Assembly: GCA_029204225.1 (NCBI GenBank)
Contig: CM055094.1
Coordinates: forward strand, 8,101,234-8,165,233
Source: Diphasiastrum complanatum
Lineage: Eukaryota > Streptophyta > Lycopodiopsida > Lycopodiales > Lycopodiaceae
Direction of reading: 5' to 3'
Length of the DNA stretch: 64,000 bases
How positions within the stretch are numbered: the first letter of the stretch is position 1; each line of letters begins with the position of its first letter. Below the pieces are notes generated by a model. The model was not told the origin of the DNA. It made no database searches and saw only the letters and a program-made list of their open reading frames with translations. This document shows, one piece after another, positions 10,624 to 22,877 of the stretch. A program made the translations under genes and the position numbers.

Positions 10624-11480
10624 TGTAGGAAAAATAGTGATTATTCTTTCACTAAGAACACGATGAAAGTTTGAATAAATCAAACTAATATTAGTGTCTT
10701 CAATTGGGACTGTGTATGATCTATGTACTAATAGAACAGTATTAGCTCTGATTGAATATGCATGCAAAAATAATATGCAGAAGTAAGAGACAAGTTAAGA
10801 CAATTTAGACAATAAGAAACTATTGATCAAAAATGAATTTTTATAACTCTGAATCTGATTTATCAACATATATCTCTTGTTGTCTTATCTCGTTGTTGTG
10901 TCTCTGATTGAGTGAGTTACAACGAGTAGTGCACATGTATTTATATTGCTACAAGACGGGTCTTTTGGCCTTTTATTTACAGATTTTTTGGCCTTTCAAT
11001 GTTGTAATAGTATATATCTAACCATTTATGATGGTTGATATTCAAATAGACGCTCTGTTTCCAGGGTCGAATAAATTATGTTTGCGAATTATTCACGACA
11101 ATCTATCTCTTCGTCTCAGCTTCATATTTCACGAATTGTTCACGACACTTGTCTCTTCACGACATTTTCATCTTTCGCGAATTGTTCGCGATAGACGACA
11201 ACTTTGAGCATGAAGAAGAAATCTGGAATATTTTGTGAACTGTTCGCGACAGGTGAGCTTGAAGGATGGTCCAAAAGATTTCGTGAATTGTTCGTGACAA
11301 TTTCGCGAGATCTAAGGTTTGAACAAGAAACAAAATATTTCACGACAAGATTCTGTTCGTGAATCTTTCGAGCTTCAACAAGAAAGCCACGAGCTTCTAC
11401 AAGAAACTATTTTGCAAATCTTTCGTGAATCTTTCGAGTTGACTGCAAGACAAAGTTCGCAAATCCTTCGAGATTGATCA
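10624..11480 (-). repeat. 5' LTR of copia K
   Basis: 857-bp partner of 6440-7283. Five copies of the imperfect palindrome GCGAATTGTTCGC lie between 11081 and 11298. No convincing target duplication is visible between 6439 and 11481, so a flank may have been rearranged. Confidence 0.8.
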
Positions 11481-12408
11481 CGAATAAAAATGTTTCGAGT
11501 TGCATTCATTTCTTTCTCATCCTTTGTCAAGGAAATGTGCGCTTTGTTAGTAGAATCAAGATCTGTTTGATCAGTTGTTCTACATTCAATAGAAGGGGCA
11601 AGGTTGGCATTCGAGGAAGACCCATTTAATTTTGAGAAAAAGGGGATGGGAAACAAGGAAAAAAAGAAAGTTGCTAGTTGATTATTTGATAGAAAAAATT
11701 GGACTATTCTAAACACTTTAAATTAAAATGTCAATTATAATAGTTAGATGATGATAATTGGATAGCCATATATAGTCACCATGGGGTCCCAACCTACTCA
11801 AAGTGGCTAGAACCACTATTCTAATAATCAAACCTTAGAATTGGTAATAGAAATGAATAATCTTTTACATTCAAAAACAACTATGTATTTATTTGGCTAA
11901 TATCAATATATAATGCCCGATTTCCTTTCAGGGTCATGAGCCACAAGAGTTAACGAGATACAATCAGAACCAAGCAAGCAATTTTCTAGTAGTTTCAGTC
12001 AACACATGGAACAAAATCGTCTTACAATCAAAGCCATGAGGCACAAATGACAAGACCCAAACCTTGAAAATGTCCACAAAGAGGCCCTTCCTAAACATTG
12101 ACTGAAAAGTGAAGTTGACTCTAGGGTTGGTCCCACAATAAAAAGCCAAGTACCCACCATGATCTTCAATGGAGAACTAATTAAGGAGGTTAATAAAAGT
12201 TTCAAATTTGTCAAAGATGTGTAAAAAATAGCGACAACTATTGGATGGATTTTTTAGGGGTTTGTAATGTTTCAAAATCTGACATTTATTTGAAAGTCAA
12301 ATTTTGACATCTTAGCTACTTATGACTATATAGTTATATATATATATATATATATATTAATAACAACAACAACAATAATAATCGACCAACCCTAGATTTC
12401 ATTCTAGG
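11481..12408. other. Unassigned stretch with TA microsatellite
   Basis: Short minus-strand open frames (11716-11375; 12149-11964, which starts MAFYCGTNPRVNFTF) have no family I recognise. A (TA)n run occupies 12335-12358, followed by AAC/AAT repeats to about 12382. Confidence 0.45.
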
Positions 12409-12567
12409 AGTAAGCACATTGAGATAAGATATCACTACATCAGGGGCAAGGTTCTCGACAGAGAGGTGAGCTTAACGTACTGTAGAACACAGGACATGGT
12501 TGCAGACATTTTCACGAAAGCACTCAGTGTTACTGCACACAACGGATTTTTGCATTGCTCAGTCTGA
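12409..12567 (+). pseudogene. Copia G RNase H C-terminal fragment
   Basis: In-frame sequence SKHIEIRYHYIRGKVLDREV, then DMVADIFTKALS, ending at TGA 12565-12567. This is the usual end of copia pol. The rest of the element is missing upstream, where the TA/AAC microsatellite begins. It is followed by a purine tract and a long LTR, so the 3' boundary is authentic. Confidence 0.85.
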
Positions 12568-12594
12568 AGATCAAGGCATTCATGGATCCAGATT

Positions 12595-12603
12595 AAGGGG
12601 AGG
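12595..12603 (+). other. Polypurine tract of copia G
   Basis: AAGGGGAGG directly precedes the TGTTGGATTTACTCC start of the 3' LTR. Confidence 0.85.
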
Positions 12604-13667
12604 TGTTGGATTTACTCCTTCTACTCTCCTAAATCCCAATTTTTCATCTGCCTCCATTCATGCTGCATATTTACTAACGTTGTCACGCAGTCTGCATTTT
12701 TACACTCAAATTCGCACAGACGAAGAAAAGGCGAATGAATCGCAACACTGTGTTCTTACACAGGTTATGGTGACAAACGAAAAGGGAACACTACCTTACT
12801 GAATGCCAAAAGTGCCCTAAAAGCTAAGGCAGCCTGTAAATCTTATCCTAAGGCCATTTGTAAGAGTGACGCACTTTTGCATCATCACTAGTGTTCACTT
12901 CAGTAGTAACTGACGTTGCACCCTTTTTACGCTCACCCTATGCAGCTGCGCTAACAGATTCAACAGCAACTGCAGCCACCCACGATCTCTTACAAACAGC
13001 ACATCCACTTTGTACTTTCACATCTACACACCTGTAATATTATGTATATATATTGGATACCATCTGAGTATTGATAACGCATCAAGATGAAGAGATAAGA
13101 AGAGACTAAGAGAAGAGGTTCATTTTTTTATTCCTCATTACAGATAGAAATAAGCTTTGTAGGGCACGCGGTTTCGTCCGCTATTGTATTGTGTTCTACC
13201 GCATTATTAACATGTATACATGGTATACTTAATGTTCTGCATTTAGATCTATGTTAATATTGCTATGCTTATTCTTCTGTCTGATCTTTCTAGTTGCTCT
13301 TTCTGGTAATAGACGATTAACTTTTAGTCTTGTCTTTCGTGAATCATTCGCGACTAATTATCAGTTGAGCACAGTCTAGCTCTTCACGAATCATTCATGA
13401 CAGATAATTTGTCTTGCAATTGGCGACAAATTATTCATCTAGCGCTTCATCCATTAAATGTTTGGCTACGTAATCTAGAATGACTGTGATTTCTATCACT
13501 AAAGTTTTGTTCATTCTGATAGGCATAGTTATGTTTAGGGAGAGAGTCAAATAATTCATTCCACTGTGCACGAACATTTTCTGTTCGAGTTCGCTTCTTG
13601 TTCGTTTCTTGTTTGAGTTCGTTTCTCGTTCGTGTTCGTCATTTACTCTTCCCCCTCTCTCCCAACA
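12604..13667 (+). repeat. 3' LTR of copia G
   Basis: About 1064 bp, from TGTTGG to CCAACA (6-bp inverted ends). Its last about 235 bp reappear in reverse orientation at 33451-33690. It shares the start and a CAGTCTGCA-containing block with LTR A at 17137, so they belong to one LTR superfamily. Two copies of the GCGAATNATTCGC-like palindrome lie at 13336-13355 and 13383-13402. The right end is inferred. Confidence 0.65.
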
Positions 13668-13927
13668 TCTTTTTATAAGTAAAAGTCTTAAAAACTAAGA
13701 ATTTATAAAATGCAGGTCTTTGGAGGATAACTCAAAACCTCAAAAGAAGAAACACCCTGGTGCATATTCATAGGAAAAAGTAGTAGGTACATTGATGAAA
13801 AAGATATATACACCCCAAAGGGAAAGTTAAAACAAAAGTAACCTCAAACAAGAGCGAAGCTTGCAGTAAAGCTAAGATTAATCCAAATCCTGGCATTAAA
13901 AATAAAAGTGCATAAACTATGATGATG

Positions 13928-14183
13928 TCAGTGGGAGTCTGCCAACTGACTGCAACAGATCAGAAGAAGAAGGACATGAGACTGCTCTCTGAGGACATGG
14001 AATCCTCCATCTCTGGCTATAGTGGCTGCTACATCTCTGATAACATCATGCGTAGCTGTGCGCTCACTCCCAGAAGGACAACGGAGGAGGTGGATAGCAA
14101 GAGCATCAATAGGGTGACCACAAATACACTTGGAGAGACCCAAGACCAAAGGATGAGGTAGTCCCAAGCGAAGACAAAGAGCA
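13928..14183 (-). pseudogene. LINE reverse transcriptase C-terminal fragment
   Basis: The minus-strand frame contains LCLRLGLPHPLVLGLSKCIC, then a C-x-C...H...C metal-binding-like segment (CICGHP...HLLRCPSG) followed by ERTATHDVIRDVAATIARD and GFHVLREQ. These match the post-RT region seen in some non-LTR elements of plants. LTR C truncates it on the right. Confidence 0.6.
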
Positions 14184-14730
14184 TGTGAAAGTATTGTAAA
14201 ATAAAATAATATTAAACTTAGAGATTCAAGTTTTGGGGTTTGTCTAGACTTGAGGTAGACTAGTCAAGTAATTTTTCAACTAGAGTCAAGTTACTTTTTT
14301 AGTCTTCATATTGATGTGTAGGTCTAGAACCTATCAAGAAGCATGTGAGGCTACTCTTGTAGGTCAAGGATTCTCAAAAAGAGATATTCTCAACTCTTAT
14401 CCATTTCTCTTTTCGTCATCTAGTAGAGAGGTAGAGGCAATGTGGCATCTAGATTGATCTCTCTCTCCACGAGTTCTAGAAGGCCTCTTGTATTATAAAT
14501 AAGGTGGCTTTGTACCTCAAGAATACACTTTTTCAAGTAATGCTTCCATTTGATCTATTTTGAGATGTAATGATAGTTAGATTGTGATGAATGCTCTTGC
14601 CTTGTTGCTAACTAGCTTGCCAATGTTTTCCATCACATTGTTTTTGGAATAGAAGCTAGTTTAGTGTGCAATCATTCATTCTCTTGATCCTTTGTAGTTG
14701 CAGCTGGTTCACACATGTAAAAACTTCTCA
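14184..14730 (+). repeat. 5' LTR of copia C
   Basis: About 547 bp, starting TGTGAAAGTATTG and ending ACTTCTCA, directly followed by a perfect primer site. A TATA-like TATTATAAATAAGG occurs near 14491. No 3' LTR was found; element A interrupts C. Confidence 0.75.
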
Positions 14731-14742
14731 TGGTATCAGAGC
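14731..14742 (+). other. Primer binding site of copia C
   Basis: TGGTATCAGAGC directly after the LTR end. Confidence 0.92.
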
Positions 14743-15479
14743 TTGATAGGAGAATACACATCTAATCATTGCTTTGTCAAATGGAATGACTTCTCATCAT
14801 TGTTGGTGACATTTTGCCTCTTACTAGCACTCAATTTTAAGCTAACTAGATCCACTCTCTTCATCACTCATTGATGTATCTTTTTCTCTGATTTCAAAGC
14901 TGTACGGCCTACTGTAGCAGCACGTGTGAGGCCTCCAATCAAGATAGAGTGGTGGCTATGTTACTTTTAATCTTTTCCATCCATGTTGCATATGAATGGA
15001 AAGCTAATCAAATGTAGATTGTGATGCAAGTGACCTCAAGAAGATTGGTGGATCCTAAGCAGAGTTCTTGGCATTCAAACTGAGGCATATTGAAGGAGAA
15101 AACTAGTGTTTTACATGTTTGAAGGCCAAGGATCCTATTTTGTAGGGGTCAAAATAGCAAGATTTGAATATTTTTCAATTTTCTTCAATCTATGAAGCAT
15201 TGTTTGGATCTATGATCCTACGTATGGATGAAACTTATTAAATAATAAATCTGACTTTTTCAACCTATTTCACACATGTGAACTTAGATTTACTTCATCC
15301 ATTTTTGCTTTGAAAAATAGAGAGCAAATTTTGACTTCCATCTAGAAATTGTCATTTTTGGCCATTTTTGAGTTCATAATCATTTGTTACTTGATTCCAT
15401 TGTGATCTACAGTCTACATTGGATTAGATTGAATCTCTGAAAACATTCTCTTTAGTAAGCCAAAACCAATCTTCTAGAT
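14743..15479 (+). other. Untranslated leader of copia C
   Basis: 737 bp between the primer site and the gag ATG at 15480; no open frame or structure recognised. Confidence 0.6.
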
Positions 15480-17136
15480 ATGACTTCAATGAGATCTTAT
15501 CTATTAGAACAAAGTGAAAGACTCACTTCTTCAAATTATGGTACATGGAAAGTTAGGATAGAATCCATCCTTGTACTTCAAGATCTAATAGATATAGTGA
15601 ATGGGAATGAGGAGGAGCCTACTAATCTTCAAGAAATTCCCAAATTCAAGAAAAGAGCACGTGTTGCTCTTCATGTTTTGAAGCTAAATGTCTCTAATGA
15701 AGTTCTAAGAGAGATTAGCTCTTGTGTTAATGCCCAAGATGCATGGAGTACTCTTCAATCCATTTATGAGTCTAAGAACACTTCAAGAGTCCTTACTCTT
15801 AGAAATATAATTTTTCAAAGTTTTCAAAAAAGGATGAAAGTGCTTCATCCTATGTTTCTAGAATCAAGGATCTCCATAAAGATCTTTCTTGCATAGATGA
15901 TTCTATCAAATCCAAAGAAATTGTTCAAGTTATTTTGAATCGCTTAAGTAAGGATTTTGATATCATTGTTCAATCATATACAATGAAAGAGTATTTGCCC
16001 TCTTTAGAAGCCTTACAAGGAGTCTTGATAGCCGAGGAATATAGGCATCGAACTTGAGTGGCAAGATTTGAGAGATTATCTCTCAAGGATGGAGGAAGTG
16101 ATCAAGCATTGTTCACCAAGCTCAAGGGGAAGAGCAAAGACAAGAAGAATGGCAAGATCTCCAAGGACAACACAAAGGCAATGGAGAAGACATCCAAGGA
16201 GGAACCAAGCTCATCTACTGTGAAGAAGAGCAAGTACAAGGTTACTTGTTTCTCATGTGGCAGAAAGGGGCATTTTGACTCTCAATGCTACAAAAGGAAA
16301 AAGCAAGCCAACATCACTTGTGAAGATGAATCTTCTTGTGACAAAGAAGATTCACTTATGATATCTAACTTTTCATCTTCCCCTTTCAAGCATTATAATG
16401 TTTGGTGGCTAGATAGTGGTGCTTCATCCCACATGAATAGTGATAAAAACTCTTTTTGTAGTCTTGTACCATACAAAGGATCTAGAAGTTGTATCTATAT
16501 CGCAAATGATGAGGAATGTATGATAGAAGGCATAGGAAGCATATCTTTAGATAAGCTTGATATTAATGATGTGCTCTATGTTCCTAGTTTGACTAAAAAT
16601 GTAATAAGTGTAGGCCAACTCAATGATGATGGTCTACAAGTAGATTTTAGAGATGGTACTTGCTTGATCACAAAGATGATGATATAGTAGCATCATGTTC
16701 TCATTTTGGAAGGTTATTCAAACTTGATGGAAATGGAAATGCTAATCTTTGTTCAGATATTGTGCTACAAGGAAAGCTTTCAAGTGAAGATCTATGGCAT
16801 GGGAGGTTGGGCCATCCCAATTCCAAAGCCATTCAATCTATGTGCAAGTTGGAGCTAGCTAATGGTTTGCCTAAGTCCATGATCAAGAAGCCAAGTCCTT
16901 GTGATGCATGTGCATTGGCCAGATCACATGCAAGGCCACATCAAAGATCAGCCATCAAGTCCAAAGCACGTTTGGAACTCATCCATAGTGACATCCATTT
17001 CTCATCCACCAAGGGCAGGGATGGAGCAACATGTTTTATAACATTTATTGATGATTACTCACGTTTTTGTTGGGTTTACTCCTTATCTTTTAAAGCAATT
17101 GCATATGAAACTTTTGTGAAGTTCAAAGTTTTTGTT
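15480..17136 (+). pseudogene. Copia C gag, protease and N-terminal integrase, truncated
   Basis: Starts at ATG 15480 (MTSMRSYLLEQ). Gag carries SNYGTWKVRIESILV and SIYESKNTSRVLTLRNIIF. A frameshift near 15835 moves gag to another frame until about 16055. Next come the zinc knuckle CFSCGRKGHFDSQC (about 16247), protease WWLDSGASSHMNSDK (about 16402) and VLYVPSLTKNVISVGQL. A second frameshift near 16675 leads into pre-integrase (LWHGRLGHPNSKAI, CDACALARSHARPH) and integrase start (IHSDIHFSS, TFIDDYSRFCWVYS). The coding sequence stops inside integrase at 17136, where LTR A begins. RT and RNase H of C are not seen in the window. Confidence 0.9.
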
Positions 17137-18716
17137 TGTTGGATTATTCTCCTTCTTACTGATCAACTAATCAATTTTAATCCTCATACATTGTTTATCC
17201 AGTTCTGCGGATTTTCTCATGTCTTTACACAGTCTGCAGATTTACAAGTATTTTTAAATAGTCTGCAGAAATACACGGAGTTTGAAAACAGTGTCGCATT
17301 TTTTGCCTGTTAGGAATCTCGTGTAAAAATCCAGTGTTGCCTTTTTTGTATTTTTTGCCTGACAGGAATTACGAGTAAATATGCATAGTCGCATTTTTCA
17401 AAGTGTCTCAAATGTTAAGGAAATGACTTTGGCAAAGTTGGGGCTACCCCAAAAGAGATTTAAGGACACTGTCGAGTTTTTTGCAAAATCCTGACACTGT
17501 CATTTTTTTGCGACACTGTCGCCTATGGCAGTTCTGGTTCATTTCTACAGAGTGACAATTTTAGTTCGTTTATGCAGACAGACTGTTTACGGCCAATTTT
17601 CATCGCTTAACAACAATCAATTTCTGAAATGGATGAATGTCAGCGGACACCAACCAACTGACAATCGCATTTGACGACCTAATTACTTAGTATAACTCAG
17701 TTGTTCATACATCTCATTATCATTGATCATCTAAAATGTTATTGTGAATCGTGAAGGGGTTGACTGTTATTACACGACGCTTCTTGCGCTCTTATCAAGT
17801 AGATCATTCACAATCAAAAAGTATTGTTGTTAGCTCTCTATCAAGCTTTCAAGCTTGAACTCTCTTGAGCATTCTAGCTCAGTCTTTTAGAGATTTATTT
17901 TAGAGTTGCTATTGTCAAAAATGGTGAACTCTTGCAACTTTGCCCCAACACGAACACAAATCAAAGGTCGAACAATTTGCGAAAGTCAACGTCTCTTGAC
18001 TTGAAGGATGAACAATTTGCGAATCATTTGCGAATCGTAAACATACCTCCAAGACCGCAAATCGCAAAGGGACGCAAAACGAAAAGATACGAAAGAAACA
18101 AAATGAGTGAAAGCAAACGAAGGAAACGAAGGGGAATCTTTCGCGATGCCAGCTGGCAGCTCAACGGGCTTGGAGTCGTAGACTTCACGCCCAGCTGAAA
18201 CTAGTGGCAACGACGGAGAGTAACTGATTAGTTGATTAGCGTTAACTAGTGTTGTGATTCTGGATTTAGCTATCTTGTAAAATCCACACAGTGGAGATAT
18301 AAACTATCCTTTCTGGATCATAAATACATAAGAGAATAGACAGAATTTTTTGAAATTGATAGAGAGAGATGTAGCGAGTAGAGCAGAAAAGAAAAATACT
18401 AGAAACAAAAGAGCTGTGCATGAAAGTCTCCCAACGAATAGAACACAGCGAAAAGAGCAGAGTGTCATTCTTCCAACGAGCGAGACACTAACGATCTTGT
18501 TCTAAAAATTAAATTCATTATACAGTCGCTCTATTTTTGTGCATCTCCTTGTCTTGCATCATTTGTCTTGATAACTAGAATAGAATGTGTTCTGTGATGT
18601 GCAGTTGTGTGTCTAGGTTCCTGTGAAGCTTCCGCAAAAAAGAAAATTCAAAGACACAAAATCGTTCGCAAATACAAAAATGAAAACAAAAAAGAAACAA
18701 TTTCTCTTTCACGACA
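17137..18716 (+). repeat. 5' LTR of copia A (1580 bp)
   Basis: Starts TGTTGGATTATTCTCC inside the integrase of element C and ends TTTCACGACA directly before a primer site. Its 3' part (about 18280-18716) matches 24346-23920 on the minus strand. It contains internal near-repeats (TTTTTGCCTG blocks near 17300 and 17350) and a GCGAATCATTTGCGAAT motif near 18015-18035. Confidence 0.8.
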
Positions 18717-18728
18717 TGGTATCAGAGC
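18717..18728 (+). other. Primer binding site of copia A
   Basis: TGGTATCAGAGC directly follows the LTR end CGACA. Confidence 0.92.
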
Positions 18729-18820
18729 ACACAACTTATCATTACTGATATCTAAGCAGTAATTTACTAGACAACACAATAGGGCTACAACAATCCAGAC
18801 AAGAGTAGCAATCAGTCTTG

Positions 18821-19665
18821 ATGGCGCAAATTACAGAATCTGGAAATTCAAAATCAAAACACTTTTGAAGGTCCAAGGCATCTGGTTGGTGACCGAACTC
18901 TCAGAGGTGTAGCCTCCAAAGGGAAACCCGAGGAGAGCTGAATGGATCAGAAAAGATGAGTGCGTAATGGCGATCATTGTTTTGTCCATAAATGAAGATC
19001 TACTCATGCAGATTGAAGACTGCATTCACAAATCACTCAAATACAATGCAATCGTATGAAACAATGTGGTGCCTCAAATTTCTCTAGAAAGCAGCCATGC
19101 AACGTGGAGAAGATTAAAGCAAAAATATGAAGTGGGGATTGCAGCTTCAGTCATGCACCTTCACAATCAGCTGCAATCCATATGATGGGATGGGAACCAG
19201 TTGGATCAGCACGTTGAGAAGATCTGAATGATCTTCGCTCAACTCGCTGCATCAGGACAGGAGCACCAGGTCCCAACACCACAGCAGTTGATATACTTCA
19301 TGAAATCTCTACCGACGTCCTATCAGTCGCTGAGAATGCTCATACTGAGTCTACCAGATATGACATTCGACAAAGCAATCAGTCTTGTCGCTGATGAGAG
19401 ACGAAGGAGAGGGAAGCAGTGATCAAGAGAAGGCTCTCTCCACGAAAGGAAAGAAGAAAAACAAGAACAAGCCAAGATTCGAGAAGATGAATTCCTCGAA
19501 TCAACAATCTTCTTCCTACGATCACTGCCACAAACTAGGCCATACGGCCACAAATGCTGGTTCAATCCAGCAATACCTTGCATGCACTGTAAGAAGAAGG
19601 GGCATTCTACATACGATTGCAGATTTAACCCAAAAAGAAAGAACAAGACTGAAAAAGCTAATATT
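18821..19665 (+). pseudogene. Copia A gag, broken by stops
   Basis: Gag reads SLDGANYRIWKFKIKTLLKV, then TWRRLKQKYEVGIAASVMHL and the open block 19228-19422 (MIFAQLAASGQEHQ ... SLPDMTFDKAISLVADE). In-frame stops near 18911, 19060, 19183 and 19227 interrupt it. A frameshift near 19420 leads into the zinc knuckle CMHCKKKGHSTYDC (19579-19620). Confidence 0.85.
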
Positions 19666-21150
19666 GCAGAGTCATCCAAGAATGCTGATAGAGGTGACAA
19701 AGTCTTCACGATACTTGATAAAGTTTCAACGAGCTACACTGAGCATGACTACGCTGTAGTCATTGATTCAAGAGCAACATCACACATCACTTGCAACAAG
19801 AAGATCTTGATCGACTTCAAAGAGCTCGAAGCTAACAGAGCAGTGATTCTAGGTGATGGGAGCAGACATGATGTCAAAGGCATCAACTCTCTACAACTGC
19901 GAATACTGTCAGGCCAAGAAGAGCTGCCAGGAGCACTCTATGTCAGAAAAGATCTGTCATCCATTTCCAAGATGGCATTCAAGTTTTGTTCGATGGCAAC
20001 ACATGTCGTATGATCGAGAAAACGACAAACAAGTTATTGATAGTTGGATGTAGAGAAGGAAACCTCTACCAAGCCAAGATAATCAGCAACTCTGATAGCA
20101 TTTTAAATGCATCAGAAAATGAAGATCATCTGAACATGTGGAGCCTGTATGACATGAGCAGAAAGGACATTGTCACAGGTCTCAAGATTTCAAGGCCTGA
20201 AACTAAGTTTTGTGAAGCCTGCTAAAAAGGCAAGCAACATCGGAATCCATTCACACATGAGGGAAGAAGAACCAAAGAAGTTCTTGACCTCGTCCACTCT
20301 GATGTCTGTGGACCGATAAAGATGGATTTGCTCTCAGGTTTGAGGTATTTCCTGACGCTCATAGATTATTACAGCCGGATGGCCACGATCTACTACTTGA
20401 AGAAGAAATCCGAAGTGTTTGATTCCTTTAAAAAGTTCGTGGCATTTGTGGAGCGACACACTTCAAAAAATATACAGATCCTTAGATCTGACAATGGAGG
20501 TGAATACAAAAGCAAAAAATTCTCAAGATTTCGCAAAAAACAGGGGATTGAACATCAGTTCACTCCTGCATACACACCAGAATACAACGGTGTTGCAGAA
20601 AGAAGAAACAGAACGCTAGTCGAAGGAGCCAGATGCATGATGGCATAGGCTCAGTTGCCATGTCAATTCTGGGCTGAGGCAATAGTTGCAGTTGTACACC
20701 TACAGAACAGATCAACAACAATAGCGATGGATAACAAGACGCCGTACGAAATGTGGATAGGTAGAAAGCTTGATCTATCATATATACGTGTGTTCCAGCA
20801 TATAAGCACATTCCAACGAAGCAAGCTCGATGACAAATCAAAACAAACAATGATGGTTGGCTACTTGAACGAAACACAAGTGTACAAGCTCTACAATCCA
20901 ACCATGAAGAAGGTTGTTTCGAGCAGAGATGTGAAGTTCGATGAGTCCACATTCCCTGGACTAAAACAAAAGAGGCCATGAGATCTTCACATTGCTGCCC
21001 ATTCAAGTGACGAAACGAGCCTAGAAGGTCAAGAAGACAAAGAAAACTTCCATACCGCTACTCTGACAATCTTCAATGGAGCGAAGACACGCAGTTTGAG
21101 TACTACAACTTCACTGAAGAGCCAGCAACATACCAAGAAACTATCCATGC
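19666..21150 (+). pseudogene. Copia A protease and integrase, truncated at the inversion
   Basis: Protease has VIDSRATSHITCNKK (DSG changed to DSR) and ALYVRKDLSSISKM. The frame shifts near 19995 into the integrase part: CEAC*KGKQHRNPF, HSDVCGPIKMDLLSG, TLIDYYSRMATIYYL, ILRSDNGGEYKSKKF, YTPEYNGVAERRNRTLVEGA, one stop after CMMA at about 20647, then FWAEAIVAVVHLQNRSTT and KTPYEMWIGRKLD. The DDE residues (D of HSD, D of RSDNGG, E of NGVAERRN) are visible. The coding sequence ends in the linker (EPATYQETIHA) at about 21150. The matching RT lies inverted at 24918-24347. Confidence 0.88.
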
Positions 21151-21609
21151 ATGATCATCCAACAAGCCATTAAGTATAACTTGAACAAGTTCTACCTCCT
21201 TAATACTTTCATCAATACATGCTAACTCATCATTGAATGCTTTAACCCTCAAAACAAAAGCATGAGTACTCTCTTTCTTCTTTTGCAAACTTTGAAAGAT
21301 TTTCCTCCTAAGAGTAAGCACTCTTAATGTAGACTTGGATTCATAAAGCTTCTTCAAAGCTTCCCAAGCCTCCAAAGATGATGTGCACTCACCAACTTCC
21401 TTGAGAAGCTCATTGGTAACATTCATCTTAATCATGTGTAGAGCCTTCTTTGCTCTCTTGTCGTACCTCACTTGATCTTGAGGTGCTTGAGGCCTCTCCT
21501 CCACACCTGCAACAATCTCCATCAACTCATTCATCTCCAATAAGGACTCCATCCTCACCTTCCAAGTAGAATAGTTGATTGAGGTAAGCCTATCATTGCC
21601 TTCCAACAT
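21151..21609 (-). pseudogene. Copia D gag N-terminal half
   Basis: ATG at 21609 opens MLEGNDRLTSINYSTWKVRM and runs uninterrupted through TNELLKEVGECTSSLEAWEA and TLRVLTLRRKIFQ to LNGLLDDHAW at about 21160. Beyond that the frame enters copia A sequence. It is close to copia C gag in layout. The gag C-terminal half resumes in the opposite orientation at about 24926. Confidence 0.88.
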
Positions 21610-22217
21610 GAATCACTTGTAGCCATGTTGCAATGATATGATATTCTTCTTTCAACCTGTTCTAATGCACAAAGAACTCTCTTGAATGTCAACAAATGAA
21701 CTCAAGAAGAAATCACAAAGATATGGAACCTCTCAAATCTCTTCTAGCACTTCTAACTAGAAACTCAACACATAGAATAGTGAAATCTTGGTCAACCTAT
21801 GATCTATCCTCAATCTAATGATTCTTGCCACTTACTAGGATTGAAACACACTCAAATGAAGTTCAGTAACCTCACAAACTAGAGATCCAATCAAAATTAG
21901 GGTTTTGACAAAATCACAAAAAATTGAATATCTCAAATTCTACATGCAATTTCTAGAAAACTTGATATATCTTCTTGTAGACTCCAATGAGGCCTTCCTA
22001 ATGCACCAGAAATCATCTAAATATAGTAAGCCAAGTGTGAAGTCAGAATTGATCAAGTATATAACCCTATATTGAGTTTTGACCTACAAAAGATCAATTC
22101 TACACATGCAAAAATGCTGATTTTTTATTAGAAATCAATCTAGCATGCTCTAGCATTGGTAACTCCTCCAAATCCTTGCTAAAGATGGCTGATCCTTTCA
22201 TAACCTGAAACACAAGA
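21610..22217 (-). other. Untranslated leader of copia D
   Basis: About 600 bp between primer site and gag start. A second, diverged copy lies at about 56640-57207 (for example the shared ATGATCTATCCTCAATCTAA blocks at 21809 and 56798). No coding capacity. Confidence 0.7.
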
Positions 22218-22229
22218 GCTATGATTCCA
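22218..22229 (-). other. Degenerate primer binding site of copia D
   Basis: Minus strand TGGAATCATAGC, two mismatches from TGGTATCAGAGC, directly next to the LTR. Confidence 0.75.
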
Positions 22230-22877
22230 TGTGAAGGATTTCAGATCATTCAAGATCCAATCCATGTCCCTGATCTTTGGTTGCAAAAAGGAGCAAACCC
22301 ACAATCCTGCCAATGTAGAAAAAACAGCATCTACATACAAAATGAGATGCAAACTCTAAGAGATACTAATCAAACATGAACCAAAACATAAGATATGTTT
22401 GTTTTCCATAAATTACAGTACCCTACTGTATTTCACATGTGTTTAATCGAAAATAGCAATAAATGATCATTCTACACACAAGATTGCAAGATAACACCAA
22501 GATAGTGCACCAATGAGTAGTAGAACCCAAAGAGAACCATGTATAATGATGAAATGAGGGAGAGAAGAGAGAATATGTGTCTCTCCACGAGTTACATCCT
22601 TTTATAGAGTGTCCAAACCCTATTTGGCCACTTGTCTTTGCCTCCAAAATGTAAACCCTACTATTTTTGGGTCTAGATTCAATGTACCCAAAGTTCAAAT
22701 TTGAATCTCTCTCAAACTCGACTACCAACTTTCCCACACTTTCAAAAAGTGTTTATTGAATGTATTTTAAACTAATATAACTTCAAAAAGTTTGTCTCTA
22801 AGTCTAAAATGAGTTTTGGCCTCTTATTGACAATTTGCCAAAATATGACTAAACTAAACTAGTTGAAATCTCTCACA
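22230..22877 (-). repeat. 5' LTR of copia D
   Basis: 648 bp, minus strand TGTGAGAGATTTC...CCTTCACA. Its last about 255 bp match 27587-27842, and it also matches 57220-57645. The outer edge sits exactly at the TTAAC target site in copia B gag. Confidence 0.85.

Noticed and set aside
20560-21006. 148-codon minus-strand frame
   Set aside because: Shadow of copia A integrase on the opposite strand.
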